DNA from: JAJRZL01 sp964557855
GTDB lineage: Bacteria > Zixibacteria > MSB-5A5 > GN15 > FEB-12
DNA length: 64,000 nucleotides
Reading direction: 5' to 3'
Assembly (NCBI GenBank): GCA_964557855.1
Contig: CAZLBP010000014.1
Coordinates: forward strand, 1-64,000
Below the pieces are notes generated by a model, which was not told where the DNA came from, did not search any database, and saw only the letters and a program-made list of their open reading frames with translations. Position numbers and translations under genes: made by a program. Below, piece by piece: positions 24,453 to 33,062 of the stretch. Within the stretch, counting starts at the first letter, position 1. The number at the start of each line of letters is the position of its first letter.

Positions 24453-25337
24453 ATGGGAACGGTAACGATTGACAACAAGGTCAGGCAAGTGCTGTCCAAC
24501 GTACAGAATCTGCCCACCCCGCCAGTAGTGTTTCATCAAATTCAAAAAGTGGTCAATAACCCCAACTGTTCCGCAGCTCAAGTCGCTTCGGTGTTGTCTG
24601 AGGATCCGGCCATGTCGGTCAAAGTCCTGAAACTGACGAATTCGGCTTTCTATGGATTATCAAGAGAAGTCGATTCCGTGAAGCAGGCGGTGGTTATAGT
24701 GGGGATGGAGGCAGTCAAGAACCTGGTACTATCGGCCAGTGTTCTGGACATGTTCAAGGGAGAAGGCATCGATCTGGACTTACAGGAGAGATACTGGCGT
24801 CATTCCTTAGCGACGGCAGCCTGTTGTCGAATTCTCACCCGAAAAGTCAAATCCCGGTGGTTCATTGATCCGGATTCGGCTTTTTCGGCGGGACTGCTGC
24901 ACGACATCGGCAAAATCGTCCTGGCCTCATTTCTCAAAGTCGAAGCTTCCCTGGTCAGGGCCGCTCGCGCCAAATCGAATACCGAGACGGACTGGACCGT
25001 TGAGGAACGAGTACTGGGCTATAACCACACTCAAATTGGCGCGTTTATGGCCGTCCACTGGAAACTGCCCGAGAAACTTTGTGATGCCATTATGTACCAT
25101 CACGCGTTGCCGATCGGCCAACCGATCGACCCGCTGATTCCGGTTGTTCACCTGGCCAATCTCATTGCCAAGAAGACGTTCTATGACAAAAGCGAGGCGT
25201 ACTTAGTGGGTCAACCCGATCCTTCCGTCTCTGCCTATCTGAATCTGACGAATGACGATATGGTAGATACTGCGGAGCTTCTGAAAAACGACTTCCAGAA
25301 AGCGGAGACGTTTATGCAATTGGCGGGGTTGAATTAG
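24453..25337 (+). CDS. HDOD domain protein
   Basis: 294 aa. The whole protein is an HDOD domain: LPTPPVVFHQIQKVVNNPNC (the HDOD opening), LSEDPAMSVKVLKLTNSAFY, VKQAVVIVGMEAVKNLVLSA and the HD-like FSAGLLHDIGKIVLASFL plus MYHHALP. HDOD proteins usually lack phosphodiesterase activity and act as signalling adaptors for motility, c-di-GMP or cell-cycle control. Last gene of the flagellar block, 21 bases after flgM, suggesting a role in motility signalling (inference). Confidence 0.88.
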   Translation: MGTVTIDNKVRQVLSNVQNLPTPPVVFHQIQKVVNNPNCSAAQVASVLSEDPAMSVKVLKLTNSAFYGLSREVDSVKQAVVIVGMEAVKNLVLSASVLDMFKGEGIDLDLQERYWRHSLATAACCRILTRKVKSRWFIDPDSAFSAGLLHDIGKIVLASFLKVEASLVRAARAKSNTETDWTVEERVLGYNHTQIGAFMAVHWKLPEKLCDAIMYHHALPIGQPIDPLIPVVHLANLIAKKTFYDKSEAYLVGQPDPSVSAYLNLTNDDMVDTAELLKNDFQKAETFMQLAGLN

Positions 25338-25490
25338 ACCGGCAGGGCAATACCAAACCTTGCAGCTGCGAACGAGCTCTCAGTATCCGGCAGTAGACAG
25401 CGTCTCAAACCACCTGCAAAATCACTGATCGGTGACCGATTCGCTTCAACCACAGCTGTCGTTTTTTGCGCGACGCCGTCGAATTTCGTC

Positions 25491-25519
25491 TTGACAGTTA
25501 AACTGCGTAATGCTATGTT
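25491..25519 (+). promoter_or_regulatory. Sigma-70 type promoter upstream of tRNA-Val
   Basis: TTGACA (25491-25496), 17-base spacer, TATGTT (25514-25519) preceded by TGC, an extended -10. Expected start about 25526, some 40 bases before the tRNA. A consensus -35 with extended -10 fits a stable-RNA promoter; it may also feed thrS. Confidence 0.7.
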
Positions 25520-25567
25520 GTTAAGCTGTATCAGCAGCTGTAGAAGGCTGTGTTTAAAAAGACGGTT

Positions 25568-25644
25568 GGGCGATTAGCTCAGATGGTTAGAGTACTTGCT
25601 TGACATGCAAGGGGTCACTGGTTCAATTCCAGTATCGCCCACCA
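25568..25644 (+). tRNA. tRNA-Val (anticodon GAC)
   Basis: 77 bases with complete cloverleaf: acceptor GGGCGAT/ATCGCCC, D arm GCTC...GAGT, anticodon stem CTTGC/GCAAG with loop TTGACAT (GAC at 25602-25604), T arm ACTGG/CCAGT with TTCAATT loop, and encoded 3' CCA. GAC reads GUC (and GUU) valine codons. Confidence 0.97.
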
Positions 25645-25652
25645 TTAGAGTC

Positions 25653-25694
25653 AAAGCGGGTTCAGGTGAGCCGACTCACTGGATAATCCGCTTT
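25653..25694 (+). promoter_or_regulatory. Two-part hairpin between tRNA-Val and thrS
   Basis: Outer stem AAAGCGG (25653-25659) with CCGCTTT (25688-25694), inner hairpin GTGAG-CCGA-CTCAC around CCGA (25666-25679). It starts 9 bases after the tRNA and ends 20 bases before the thrS ATG. It could be a processing or terminator structure for the tRNA, or a thrS leader element. No T-run follows and I see no T-box signature. Confidence 0.4.
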
Positions 25695-25714
25695 ATGTTA
25701 CATGGATTGGAAAC

Positions 25715-27640
25715 ATGTCGGAGTTGCAGTTAACCCTGCCGGACGGGTCCGTTAAGGAATTCGAAAACGGCACGTCCGGTTTCGAAGTAGCCAAATCGAT
25801 CTCACCTCGGCTGGCCAAAGAGGCCATTGCCGTCAAGGTCAATGGCGTGGTGCGCGACCTGAACGCCCCCATCCCTTCCAATGCTCATGTCCAGATATTG
25901 ACGTTTGCCGATCCTGAAGGACGCGAGGTGTTCTGGCACTCCAGCTCTCATATTATGGCGCAAGCTGTTCAGGAATTGTTCCCCGGAGTGAAGTTGGCTA
26001 TAGGTCCTCCCATAGAAGAGGGCTGGTATTATGATTTCGAAGTCGACAAGCCGTTTTCACCGGAAGACCTGGAGAAGATCGAACGTCGGATGCAGGAAAT
26101 CATCGATGAGGACGCCGAGTTCTCGTGCGAAGTGAAGCCCAAGTCCGAGGCGATCCGGTACTACAAGGAAAAAGGGGAGAGATACAAAGTCGAATTGCTG
26201 GAAGAGTTCGAAGATGAGGAAGTCTCCCTCTACCAACACTCCCGGTTCGTGGACCTGTGTCGTGGGCCGCACATACCCCGTACCGGCATCATCAAAGCGT
26301 TCAAGTTAACGGCCTCATCCGGCGCCTACTGGCGTGGCGACGAAAACCGGCAGATGCTGCAGCGTATTTACGGCGTATCGTACTCGAAGAAGTCGATGCT
26401 GGATGATTATCTCCACCGCATGGAGGAGGCCAAAAGACGAGACCACCGCGTGATTGGTAAGCAGCTGGACCTGTATTCCATTTCCGAAGAGGTCGGCGCC
26501 GGACTCATTCTGTGGCACCCCAAAGGGGCCCGCATCAGGCATGAAATCGAGAACTTCTGGCGGGAAGAACACCTCAAGGCGGGTTACGATCTCGTATATT
26601 CGCCGCATATCGCCAATCGCTCCCTCTGGGACCAGAGCGGCCATACCGAGTTTTTCACGGAGTCGATGTTCGGACCCATGGACGTCGAAGGCAGGTTGTA
26701 CCAACTTAAGCCGATGAACTGTCCGTTTCATATACAAATGTACAAGACCCGGCTGTGGTCCTATCGTGATCTGCCTCTTCGCTGGGCCGAATTGGGTACG
26801 GTGTACCGATTCGAGCGGGCCGGGACGCTCCACGGTCTGATGCGCGTGCGCGGTTTGACACAGGACGATGCTCACCATTTCGTCACTCAGGAAAACATGG
26901 AAGAAGAAGTGCTGTGGGTCCTGAATTTTTGCGTGCACATTCTGAAGTCATTCGGCTTTTCGAAATACGATATCTTTTTGTCCACTCGTCCCGAAAAGGC
27001 CATCGGCAGACCGGAAGATTGGGTCCGGGCAGAAAAAAGCCTGCAGTCGGCTTTGGAAAAGGCCGGCCTGTCCTACCGGATCGATGAGGGGGAAGGCGCC
27101 TTCTACGGCCCCAAGATCGACTTGCAGATCAAGGACGCTCTCAATCGAGGTTGGCAGTGTTCGACCATACAGTTCGATTTTTCGTTACCGGAACGTTTCG
27201 ATTTGACCTATATCGACCGTGACGGTCAGCAGAAACGACCGTACATGATCCATCGCGCCCTGCTCGGAGCCGTGGAACGATTCTTCGGCGTCCTCGTTGA
27301 ACATTATGCCGGTGACTTCCCGCTCTGGCTGGCTCCCGTGCAGGTGAAGGTTTTGCCGATCACTGACGATTTCAACGAATACGGGTCTGAAGTCGTCCGA
27401 CAGTTGAAACAACAGGGCATCCGGGCTGAACTTGACGACCGCTCGGAGAAAGTCGGTGCAAAAATACGAGATGCAGAAATGGAGAAGGTCCCGTATATGT
27501 TGATTACCGGCGCCAAAGAGATTGAGAACAATACAGTGTCTCTCCGCAAACATGGAGCCGGTGACCTGGGATCCAGGTCGGTGGCTGATGTGACCACGTT
27601 GATGCTGGAGGAGATAGAAAAGAAAGGGATAACCCAGTAA
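25715..27640 (+). CDS. thrS: Threonyl-tRNA synthetase
   Basis: 641 aa, full length. Order: TGS domain (LTLPDGSVKEFENGTSGFEV), N2 editing domain (VFWHSSSHIMAQAVQELFPG and the VDLCRGPHIPRTG motif), class II catalytic core (motif 2 TVYRFERAGTLHGLMRVRG, zinc ligands within MNCPFHIQMY and MIHRALLGAVERF), and C-terminal anticodon-binding domain (LAPVQVKVLPITDDFNEYG). Charges tRNA-Thr. Followed immediately by infC-rpmI-rplT-pheS-pheT, the classical conserved order. Confidence 0.98.
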   Translation: MSELQLTLPDGSVKEFENGTSGFEVAKSISPRLAKEAIAVKVNGVVRDLNAPIPSNAHVQILTFADPEGREVFWHSSSHIMAQAVQELFPGVKLAIGPPIEEGWYYDFEVDKPFSPEDLEKIERRMQEIIDEDAEFSCEVKPKSEAIRYYKEKGERYKVELLEEFEDEEVSLYQHSRFVDLCRGPHIPRTGIIKAFKLTASSGAYWRGDENRQMLQRIYGVSYSKKSMLDDYLHRMEEAKRRDHRVIGKQLDLYSISEEVGAGLILWHPKGARIRHEIENFWREEHLKAGYDLVYSPHIANRSLWDQSGHTEFFTESMFGPMDVEGRLYQLKPMNCPFHIQMYKTRLWSYRDLPLRWAELGTVYRFERAGTLHGLMRVRGLTQDDAHHFVTQENMEEEVLWVLNFCVHILKSFGFSKYDIFLSTRPEKAIGRPEDWVRAEKSLQSALEKAGLSYRIDEGEGAFYGPKIDLQIKDALNRGWQCSTIQFDFSLPERFDLTYIDRDGQQKRPYMIHRALLGAVERFFGVLVEHYAGDFPLWLAPVQVKVLPITDDFNEYGSEVVRQLKQQGIRAELDDRSEKVGAKIRDAEMEKVPYMLITGAKEIENNTVSLRKHGAGDLGSRSVADVTTLMLEEIEKKGITQ

Positions 27641-27661
27641 CGGTGTACTTAGGAGGATTTT

Positions 27662-28273
27662 ATAAGTAGTAAAGACTTACGCATAAATCACCGAATCAAG
27701 ATCTCACCGATTCGGTTGATAGGTCCTGACGGCGAACAAATTGGGATTTTGCCAACTTCCGAGGCGCTGCAAAAGGCGAAGGACTATGGTTTGGACCTGG
27801 TCGAAGTGGCTCCCAACAGTCGGCCGCCCGTCTGTCGGATTCTGGACTACGGCAAATATAAATACGAACTGTCAAAGAAAGACCGGCAGGCCAAGAAGAG
27901 GCAACACTCGGTTCAACTCAAGGAGATGCGCTACCGCCCGAAAATCGATGAGCATGATTTTCAGTTCAAGACGAAGCATGTGCGGAATTTCATTGAAAGC
28001 GGGAGTAAGGTAAAGGCGTTCGTTCTCTTCAAAGGCCGAGAGATGGCGCATACGGAGTTAGGCCGAATAATACTGGATCGGGTTGCCGAAGAGCTCAATG
28101 ACATAGCCACGGTTGATATTCCGCCCAAGCAGGATGGCCGCAACATGAGCATGGTGCTGGTGCCCCGACCCGAGGTGCTGAAACAACTCAAGCAGGATAA
28201 CGACCGCAAAAAGACGGAAGAAAAACAGAAAGAAGAATTGCAGACTGAAGATAAAGTGAATTCCGAAAAGTAA
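27662..28273 (+). CDS. infC: Translation initiation factor IF-3, apparent AUA start
   Basis: 203 aa from the proposed ATA codon at 27662. The family N-terminus (KDLRINHRIKISPIRLIGPD) is encoded upstream of the first ordinary start (TTG at 27716), and the only suitable codon is ATA, 5 bases after a perfect AGGAGG (27651-27656). Domain order: IF3-N (GYGLDLVEVAPNSRPPVCRI-like region with ILDYGKYKYELSKKDRQAKK) and IF3-C (KEMRYRPKIDEHDFQFKTKH, VPRPEVLKQL). A charged ~25-residue tail follows. Enteric infC uses AUU, which IF-3 itself discriminates against for autoregulation; a rare start here would serve the same role. Confidence 0.93.
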   Translation: MSSKDLRINHRIKISPIRLIGPDGEQIGILPTSEALQKAKDYGLDLVEVAPNSRPPVCRILDYGKYKYELSKKDRQAKKRQHSVQLKEMRYRPKIDEHDFQFKTKHVRNFIESGSKVKAFVLFKGREMAHTELGRIILDRVAEELNDIATVDIPPKQDGRNMSMVLVPRPEVLKQLKQDNDRKKTEEKQKEELQTEDKVNSEK

Positions 28274-28298
28274 CCAGCAATCGAGCGAAGGTCAGACT

Positions 28299-28496
28299 AT
28301 GCCGAAAATGAAAACGCAACGCGGCGCCGCCAAACGGTTCAAGAAGACGGCGTCCGGTAAGATAAAGAGACATCGCGCTTACAAAACGCACATTCTTACC
28401 AAGAAAAGCCCCAAACGTCTCAGGAAACTGCGCAAACCGGCGCTGATTTCAAAGGCCGACCTGCAGCGGGTCCGGATAATGATCCCCTCGATGTAG
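28299..28496 (+). CDS. rpmI: 50S ribosomal protein L35
   Basis: 65 aa, exactly the family size. MPKMKTQRGAAKRFKKTASG and KIKRHRAYKTHILTKKSPKR are canonical L35. Very basic. It sits between infC and rplT, the universal operon order; the gap to infC is 25 bases. Confidence 0.98.
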   Translation: MPKMKTQRGAAKRFKKTASGKIKRHRAYKTHILTKKSPKRLRKLRKPALISKADLQRVRIMIPSM

Positions 28497-28545
28497 TCGA
28501 TGGGAAACAGGTTGTCGGAAGATTCAACAAAGGAGTTAGTGCAAT

Positions 28546-28896
28546 ATGCCTCGTGCGAAGAATAATGTAGCCGCTCACAAACGCCACCGCGAAGTCCTTA
28601 AGAAGGCGCGGGGTAACTACGGCGCCCGGAGTCGGCTCTATCGTACCGCTCTGGAAACGGTCAACAAAGGGCTGAAATACGCCTACCGGGACCGCCGCAA
28701 CAAGAAACGGGATTTTCGGCGGTTGTGGATTACCCGCATTTCCGCCGCAGCCCAAATGTGCGGGACGAATTACTCTACATTCATTGCCGGCCTGAAGAAG
28801 TCCGGAGTTAACCTCGATCGCAAAATGCTGGCCGATATTGCGGCGCGCGATATGGCCACGTTCCAATCCCTGGCCAGAATGGCCGCCGGCGAATAA
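28546..28896 (+). CDS. rplT: 50S ribosomal protein L20
   Basis: 116 aa. MPRAKNNVAAHKRHREVLKK then ARGNYGARSRLYRTALETV, ending in the globular RNA-binding domain (RKMLADIAARDMATFQSLA). L20 is essential for early 50S assembly and, in E. coli and Bacillus, represses its own operon. I did not find an obvious L20 leader mimic in the short gaps here. AGGAG precedes the ATG. Confidence 0.98.
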   Translation: MPRAKNNVAAHKRHREVLKKARGNYGARSRLYRTALETVNKGLKYAYRDRRNKKRDFRRLWITRISAAAQMCGTNYSTFIAGLKKSGVNLDRKMLADIAARDMATFQSLARMAAGE

Positions 28897-28914
28897 CGCG
28901 GATTACTCTGTCAC

Positions 28915-29928
28915 ATGGCCACCCGGGATGAAATAACCGCCCTGGAACAGGAAGCAACGAAGCGGATCAGGCAGGCCGATTCGGAAGATGCGCTCAATGA
29001 TCTCCGAGTCGAATACCTGGGTCGAAAGGGTAGAGTTAAAGCGATTCTCGGCAGTCTCGGCAAGCTGCCCGCCGACGAGCGAAAAGAAATCGGGGCGGCC
29101 GCCAACAAGTGCCGGGCGAGTATTGAAGGGGCGCTGGAAGCAGTACGGAAAGAGCTGGCTTCAGGCAAAGAGAAAGCGGGACTCGATCCTACGTTGCCGG
29201 GCACGGCTCAGTACGTCGGAGTGACTCACATTATTAATCAAGTCATGCAGGATATCTGTGAGATTTTTCACGGCATGGGCTTCGAAATCGCGCGCGGGCC
29301 GGACATTGAGACAGATTACTACAATTTCGAAGGGCTCAACTTTCCACCCGATCACCCCGCCCGAGACATGCAGGATACGATGTTCGTTGAGGGCGGACGC
29401 CTGTTGCGCACTCACACCACTCCCGTCCAGGCGCGAGAACTGGAAAAGCGTCAGCCCCCCATCAAGGCGATCACACCCGGACTTTGTGCTCGCAACGAAG
29501 CTATTTCGACTCGCTCCCATGTCGCCTTCTATCAGGTGGACGGCTTTCTCGTCGATGAGGGGATAACCTTGGCCGATTTGAAAGGGGCGCTGGTCGCCTT
29601 CTGCAAAGCTTTTTTTGGCGAACAGGTCAGGCTCAATTTCCGGCCCTCCTATTTCCCCTTCACGGAACCCTCGGCCGAAGTGGACATCTCTTGCTTCCTG
29701 TGCAATGGTGAAGGCTGCCAGGTGTGCAAGTACGCCGGCTGGCTGGAAATCCTCGGTTGCGGCATGATCGATCCGGCTGTTCTGGAGAACGCCGGCATCG
29801 ACAGCGAGAAGTACACCGGCTATGCTTTCGGAATGGGCGTCGAACGTCCGGCCATGTTGAAGTACAGAATCAACGATATTAGACTCTTTTTTAACAACGA
29901 CATACGATTTCTCAGACAGTTTCGGTAA
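28915..29928 (+). CDS. pheS: Phenylalanyl-tRNA synthetase alpha subunit
   Basis: 337 aa, normal. N-terminal coiled coil (EALNDLRVEYLGRKG-type), then the class II core: VTHIINQVMQDICEIFHGMG, FEIARGPDIETDYYNFEGLN, LRTHTTPVQARELE, RPSYFPFTEPSAEVDISC, LGCGMIDPAVLENAG and GYAFGMGVERPAMLKYRIND. Forms an alpha2beta2 enzyme with PheT. A pair of cysteines (FLCNGEGCQVCKYAGWLEIL) is as in many bacterial PheS proteins. Three bases separate it from pheT. Confidence 0.98.
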   Translation: MATRDEITALEQEATKRIRQADSEDALNDLRVEYLGRKGRVKAILGSLGKLPADERKEIGAAANKCRASIEGALEAVRKELASGKEKAGLDPTLPGTAQYVGVTHIINQVMQDICEIFHGMGFEIARGPDIETDYYNFEGLNFPPDHPARDMQDTMFVEGGRLLRTHTTPVQARELEKRQPPIKAITPGLCARNEAISTRSHVAFYQVDGFLVDEGITLADLKGALVAFCKAFFGEQVRLNFRPSYFPFTEPSAEVDISCFLCNGEGCQVCKYAGWLEILGCGMIDPAVLENAGIDSEKYTGYAFGMGVERPAMLKYRINDIRLFFNNDIRFLRQFR

Positions 29929-29931
29929 ACG

Positions 29932-32319
29932 ATGAAGACCTCCTATAAATGGCTCCGGGAACTGACCGGCCTGGAATGGTCCGTGGAAGAAATGGCGCAA
30001 CGCCTGACCAACTGCGGCACGGCCTGCGAGGGAATTACGGCGACGGATCGGTATATGAAGAACGTGGTCGTGGGACAGGTGCGCGACCTGCGCCCAATCG
30101 AAGGAGCGGACAAGCTCCGGTTGGCCGGCGTCGAACTTGGTTCCGAGACAAAAGACTTGGTCTGCGGTGCACCGAACGTGGCCGTCGGTCAGTATGTGCC
30201 GGTGGCGCTGGCAGGCGCCCGATTGAGCGGCGATATCGTCATTGGACCCGCCCGGATCAGGGGCGTGGAATCGCACGGAATGATATGTTCCGAAAGAGAA
30301 CTGGGCATTTCCGATGATCATTCCGGTATCATGGTGCTCAATGGCGACATAAGGCTCGGTATGCCTCTGGTTGACTACCTGGAATATGATGACTATCAGC
30401 TTACATTTGAGTTGACACCGAACCGGCCTGACTCCCTGAGCGCCATCGGCATCGCTCGCGATGCCGCCGCGCTGGCTTCCGTACCGGTTAGAAAGCCACA
30501 GTTCAGTATAACTGAATCAGATAAGCCGGCCTCCCAGTATGTGGCTGTCAGCATTGAAGATCCGGGAGCCTGTCCGAGATACGCGGCCAGGGTCATCGAA
30601 AACGTTACTATCGGTGAATCACCCTGGTGGCTGAAGCGAAAACTGCTGATCTGCGGCGTTCGTCCTATAAACAATGTGGTCGATGTTACCAACTACGTTT
30701 TGCTGGAGTGCGGGCACCCGCTGCATGCGTTTGACCTCGATCGATTCGGATCGAAGGAAGTGGTCGTCCGACGGGCCAGGGATAAAGAACGATTCACCAC
30801 TTTGGACGGCAGAGAACACGAACTAATACCCGACGTGCTCCTGATTACGAACGGCAAAGAAGGAGTGGCGGCCGCCGGGGTTATGGGCGGGATGAATTCC
30901 GAAGTCGAGGAAGCCACAACCAACATCCTGCTGGAATCCGCTTATTTCAATCCCTCAGTAATCAGACAGAGCCGCAAGCATCTGGGTCTCGTTACGGAAT
31001 CATCCAGCCGCTTCGAAAAAGGAGCCGATCCGAACAACGGCGTCGAATATGCGATAAACCGCGCCGCCTGTCTGATGGCGGAGCTCTGCGGCGGCGAGGT
31101 CTTGAATGGTATCGTCGACTGTTATCCGAATCGAATCGAGCCCAAAACGGTCAACATGCGTCCCGAACGATGTAATGCCATACTCGGGACAGACCTGTCG
31201 ACGGATCGGATGCTGGAGATATTCCGAAACCTGGAGTTTGCAGTCGAAGAAAAGGCGCCGATAAGGGTCACAGTGCCTACCTTCCGACCCGATATAGAAA
31301 GGGAAATCGACCTCATAGAAGAAGTGGTCCGGATCGAGGGTTTTGTTAGCGTGCCGGATTCGATTTCGAATGTCGGACCATTGTATACTCCGGTGGATTA
31401 TCGCGAACGATTCAAGCACGAACTTCGCCACTTGCTCACCGCGGCCGGGTTTGACGAAATACTCAGCCACGGCTTAGCAGACAGTCGACTGGCTAAGCGG
31501 GTATATCCTGAATTGCCGCTGGTTAAGATCTCGAATCCCGTCTCAGCCGATCTCGACGTCATGCGCAACAGCCTGGTATCATCGGTACTGACGGCTATCA
31601 GTCACAACATCTCGCACAGAAATCTGGATTTGAGACTTTTCGAAATGGGAAGAGCCTATTTCCCTCCCGATGAAAAGCAAACCTGGGTGGAAGAAGAGCT
31701 TCTGGCCATGGCGGTCACCGGGAAGTCCCCGAATACCTGGCGAGACATTCCCCGACTATATGATTTCTACGATGTTGTAGGCGCTTTGAACATTGTGGCA
31801 GATCATTTTCGGTGGGGGCAATTCGACATAGTGCCGGCAGACGTACCATTTCTAGAACCGGGATTGTCTTACGAGCTGAAATTGGACGGTCGACAGTGTG
31901 GCGCGGTCGGTCAACTGGCTGAAAGTCTCGTAGACTATCTCGATATCAAGCAACCGCTCTATATTGCTGAAATGAGTGTTCAATCGTTCATGCAACGGGA
32001 AACACGGAGGATCGAGTTCGAACCTTTGCCGCTCTACCCGGCAGCGTACCGCGATCTGGCCCTCGTTGTTGCCAACGCTGTTCCCGCCGGGGAGTTAATT
32101 GATACCGTGAAGAGTACGGCCGGAGAATTGGCGGAATCGGTGAAGATATTCGACCTCTATACTGGGAAGCAGATAGAAAAAGGTAAGAAGTCCATTGCTA
32201 TGGCTATTAACTTCCGTTCTCGTGAGGGGAGTTTATCAAGCAAGGAAGTCGATGAAATTCAAGAGAATATAGTTGCTGCACTAAAGAAGCGGTTTAACGC
32301 AGAGATCAGGGATTACTGA
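29932..32319 (+). CDS. pheT: Phenylalanyl-tRNA synthetase beta subunit
   Basis: 795 aa, full length. Domains in order: N-terminal B1 and B2 including the EMAP-like OB fold (VVVGQVRDLRPIEGADKLRL), B3/B4 editing (TPNRPDSLSAIGIARDAAAL, PINNVVDVTNYVLLECGHPL), B5 (RPERCNAILGTDLSTDRM), the catalytic-like core (RHLLTAAGFDEILSHGLADS) and the C-terminal FDX-ACB anticodon-binding domain (LPLYPAAYRDLALVV, then INFRSREGSLSSKEVDEIQE). Edits mischarged Tyr-tRNA-Phe. Confidence 0.98.
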   Translation: MKTSYKWLRELTGLEWSVEEMAQRLTNCGTACEGITATDRYMKNVVVGQVRDLRPIEGADKLRLAGVELGSETKDLVCGAPNVAVGQYVPVALAGARLSGDIVIGPARIRGVESHGMICSERELGISDDHSGIMVLNGDIRLGMPLVDYLEYDDYQLTFELTPNRPDSLSAIGIARDAAALASVPVRKPQFSITESDKPASQYVAVSIEDPGACPRYAARVIENVTIGESPWWLKRKLLICGVRPINNVVDVTNYVLLECGHPLHAFDLDRFGSKEVVVRRARDKERFTTLDGREHELIPDVLLITNGKEGVAAAGVMGGMNSEVEEATTNILLESAYFNPSVIRQSRKHLGLVTESSSRFEKGADPNNGVEYAINRAACLMAELCGGEVLNGIVDCYPNRIEPKTVNMRPERCNAILGTDLSTDRMLEIFRNLEFAVEEKAPIRVTVPTFRPDIEREIDLIEEVVRIEGFVSVPDSISNVGPLYTPVDYRERFKHELRHLLTAAGFDEILSHGLADSRLAKRVYPELPLVKISNPVSADLDVMRNSLVSSVLTAISHNISHRNLDLRLFEMGRAYFPPDEKQTWVEEELLAMAVTGKSPNTWRDIPRLYDFYDVVGALNIVADHFRWGQFDIVPADVPFLEPGLSYELKLDGRQCGAVGQLAESLVDYLDIKQPLYIAEMSVQSFMQRETRRIEFEPLPLYPAAYRDLALVVANAVPAGELIDTVKSTAGELAESVKIFDLYTGKQIEKGKKSIAMAINFRSREGSLSSKEVDEIQENIVAALKKRFNAEIRDY

Positions 32320-32321
32320 GT

Positions 32322-32564
32322 ATGAGAGAGAAAATCGATAAGTTGGCTGAGAGAATCAACCTCTTGCTGGACCTGGTTGCCAGTCATGAGAAGATGAACC
32401 AGGCCCTCAAAGACGAGAATAGTCGATTGCAGGACGAAGTGAAGCGACTCACGAGAGAAGGGCAACTTCTTCGGACTACTCAGATTGACAATTCTCAGTT
32501 GGTGAAATCCAGACTAGTGGGTGTTCTGGATCGGCTTGAAGAGCTCGAAGAAATCAGCCGCTAG
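32322..32564 (+). CDS. Small coiled-coil protein, ZapB-like
   Basis: 80 aa, starting 2 bases after the pheT stop. Nearly all of it is heptad-rich coiled coil (KLAERINLLLDLVASHEKMN, LKDENSRLQDEVKRLTREGQ), the pattern of ZapB and related cell-division coiled coils. The next gene is zapA, whose product crosslinks FtsZ and in E. coli binds ZapB, so a divisome partner is plausible. Coiled coils this short cannot be assigned by motif alone. Confidence 0.6.
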   Translation: MREKIDKLAERINLLLDLVASHEKMNQALKDENSRLQDEVKRLTREGQLLRTTQIDNSQLVKSRLVGVLDRLEELEEISR

Positions 32565-32571
32565 ATTTTAC

Positions 32572-32600
32572 TTGACATTTGCAATCTTGTATAATATAAG
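32572..32600 (+). promoter_or_regulatory. Sigma-70 type promoter of zapA-rny
   Basis: TTGACA (32572-32577), 17-base spacer, TATAAG (32595-32600), expected start about 32607. A TATAAT at 32590 is only 12 bases from the -35 and is less likely to be used with it. Drives zapA (ATG 32671) and probably rny. Confidence 0.65.
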
Positions 32601-32670
32601 CTATTGTGACAAAGTAGGATAAGAGAATATCGGCTTGGTGATACACTGTTAGAATTGAATTGCTGACAAA

Positions 32671-32985
32671 ATGGCAGAACACAGAGTTGTAGTTCATATT
32701 CTTGGCGAAGAATACCCCATATCCGGGGTTACTGACCCAGCGCATATAACAAAGGCGGCTGATGTCGTTGATTCCAGAATGAGAGAAGCAGAGCAGAAGA
32801 GTCCGGTTCGCGGAAGAGACAAACTGGCTATATTAGCGGCCATGTCTCTGGCGTCCGAGCTGCTCGATAAGGCTTCAGAGTCCGAACAACTTGAAGCCGA
32901 ATTGGGCCGGAAGCTGGACGAAATGCTGGATCAACTCGATCACGCCTGGCCCGCTCTGAGCAACAAGCAGATGTCGGGCTCATAG
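32671..32985 (+). CDS. zapA: Cell division protein ZapA
   Basis: 104 aa. HRVVVHILGEEYPISGVTDP is the ZapA N-terminal motif (V-x-I-x-G-x-x-Y-x-I), then ITKAADVVDSRMREAEQKSP and DKLAILAAMSLASELLDKAS, followed by a C-terminal coiled coil. ZapA promotes FtsZ bundling at midcell. Conserved synteny pheT - zapA - rny is common in bacteria. No strong Shine-Dalgarno before the ATG. Confidence 0.92.
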   Translation: MAEHRVVVHILGEEYPISGVTDPAHITKAADVVDSRMREAEQKSPVRGRDKLAILAAMSLASELLDKASESEQLEAELGRKLDEMLDQLDHAWPALSNKQMSGS

Positions 32986-33062
32986 TCACCTTTCTGTATT
33001 TTCTTCATCCTGTATACTTAACATAGATTCTGCATCCGGTATGTTCTACCGGGTGGGAGGCA

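Noticed and set aside
25645..25714. T-box riboswitch before thrS
   Set aside because: The gap is only 70 bases, too short for a T-box, and the conserved T-box sequence is absent.
32572..32595. TTGACA-N12-TATAAT as the zapA promoter
   Set aside because: A 12-base spacer is too short; TATAAG at 17 bases is the better partner.
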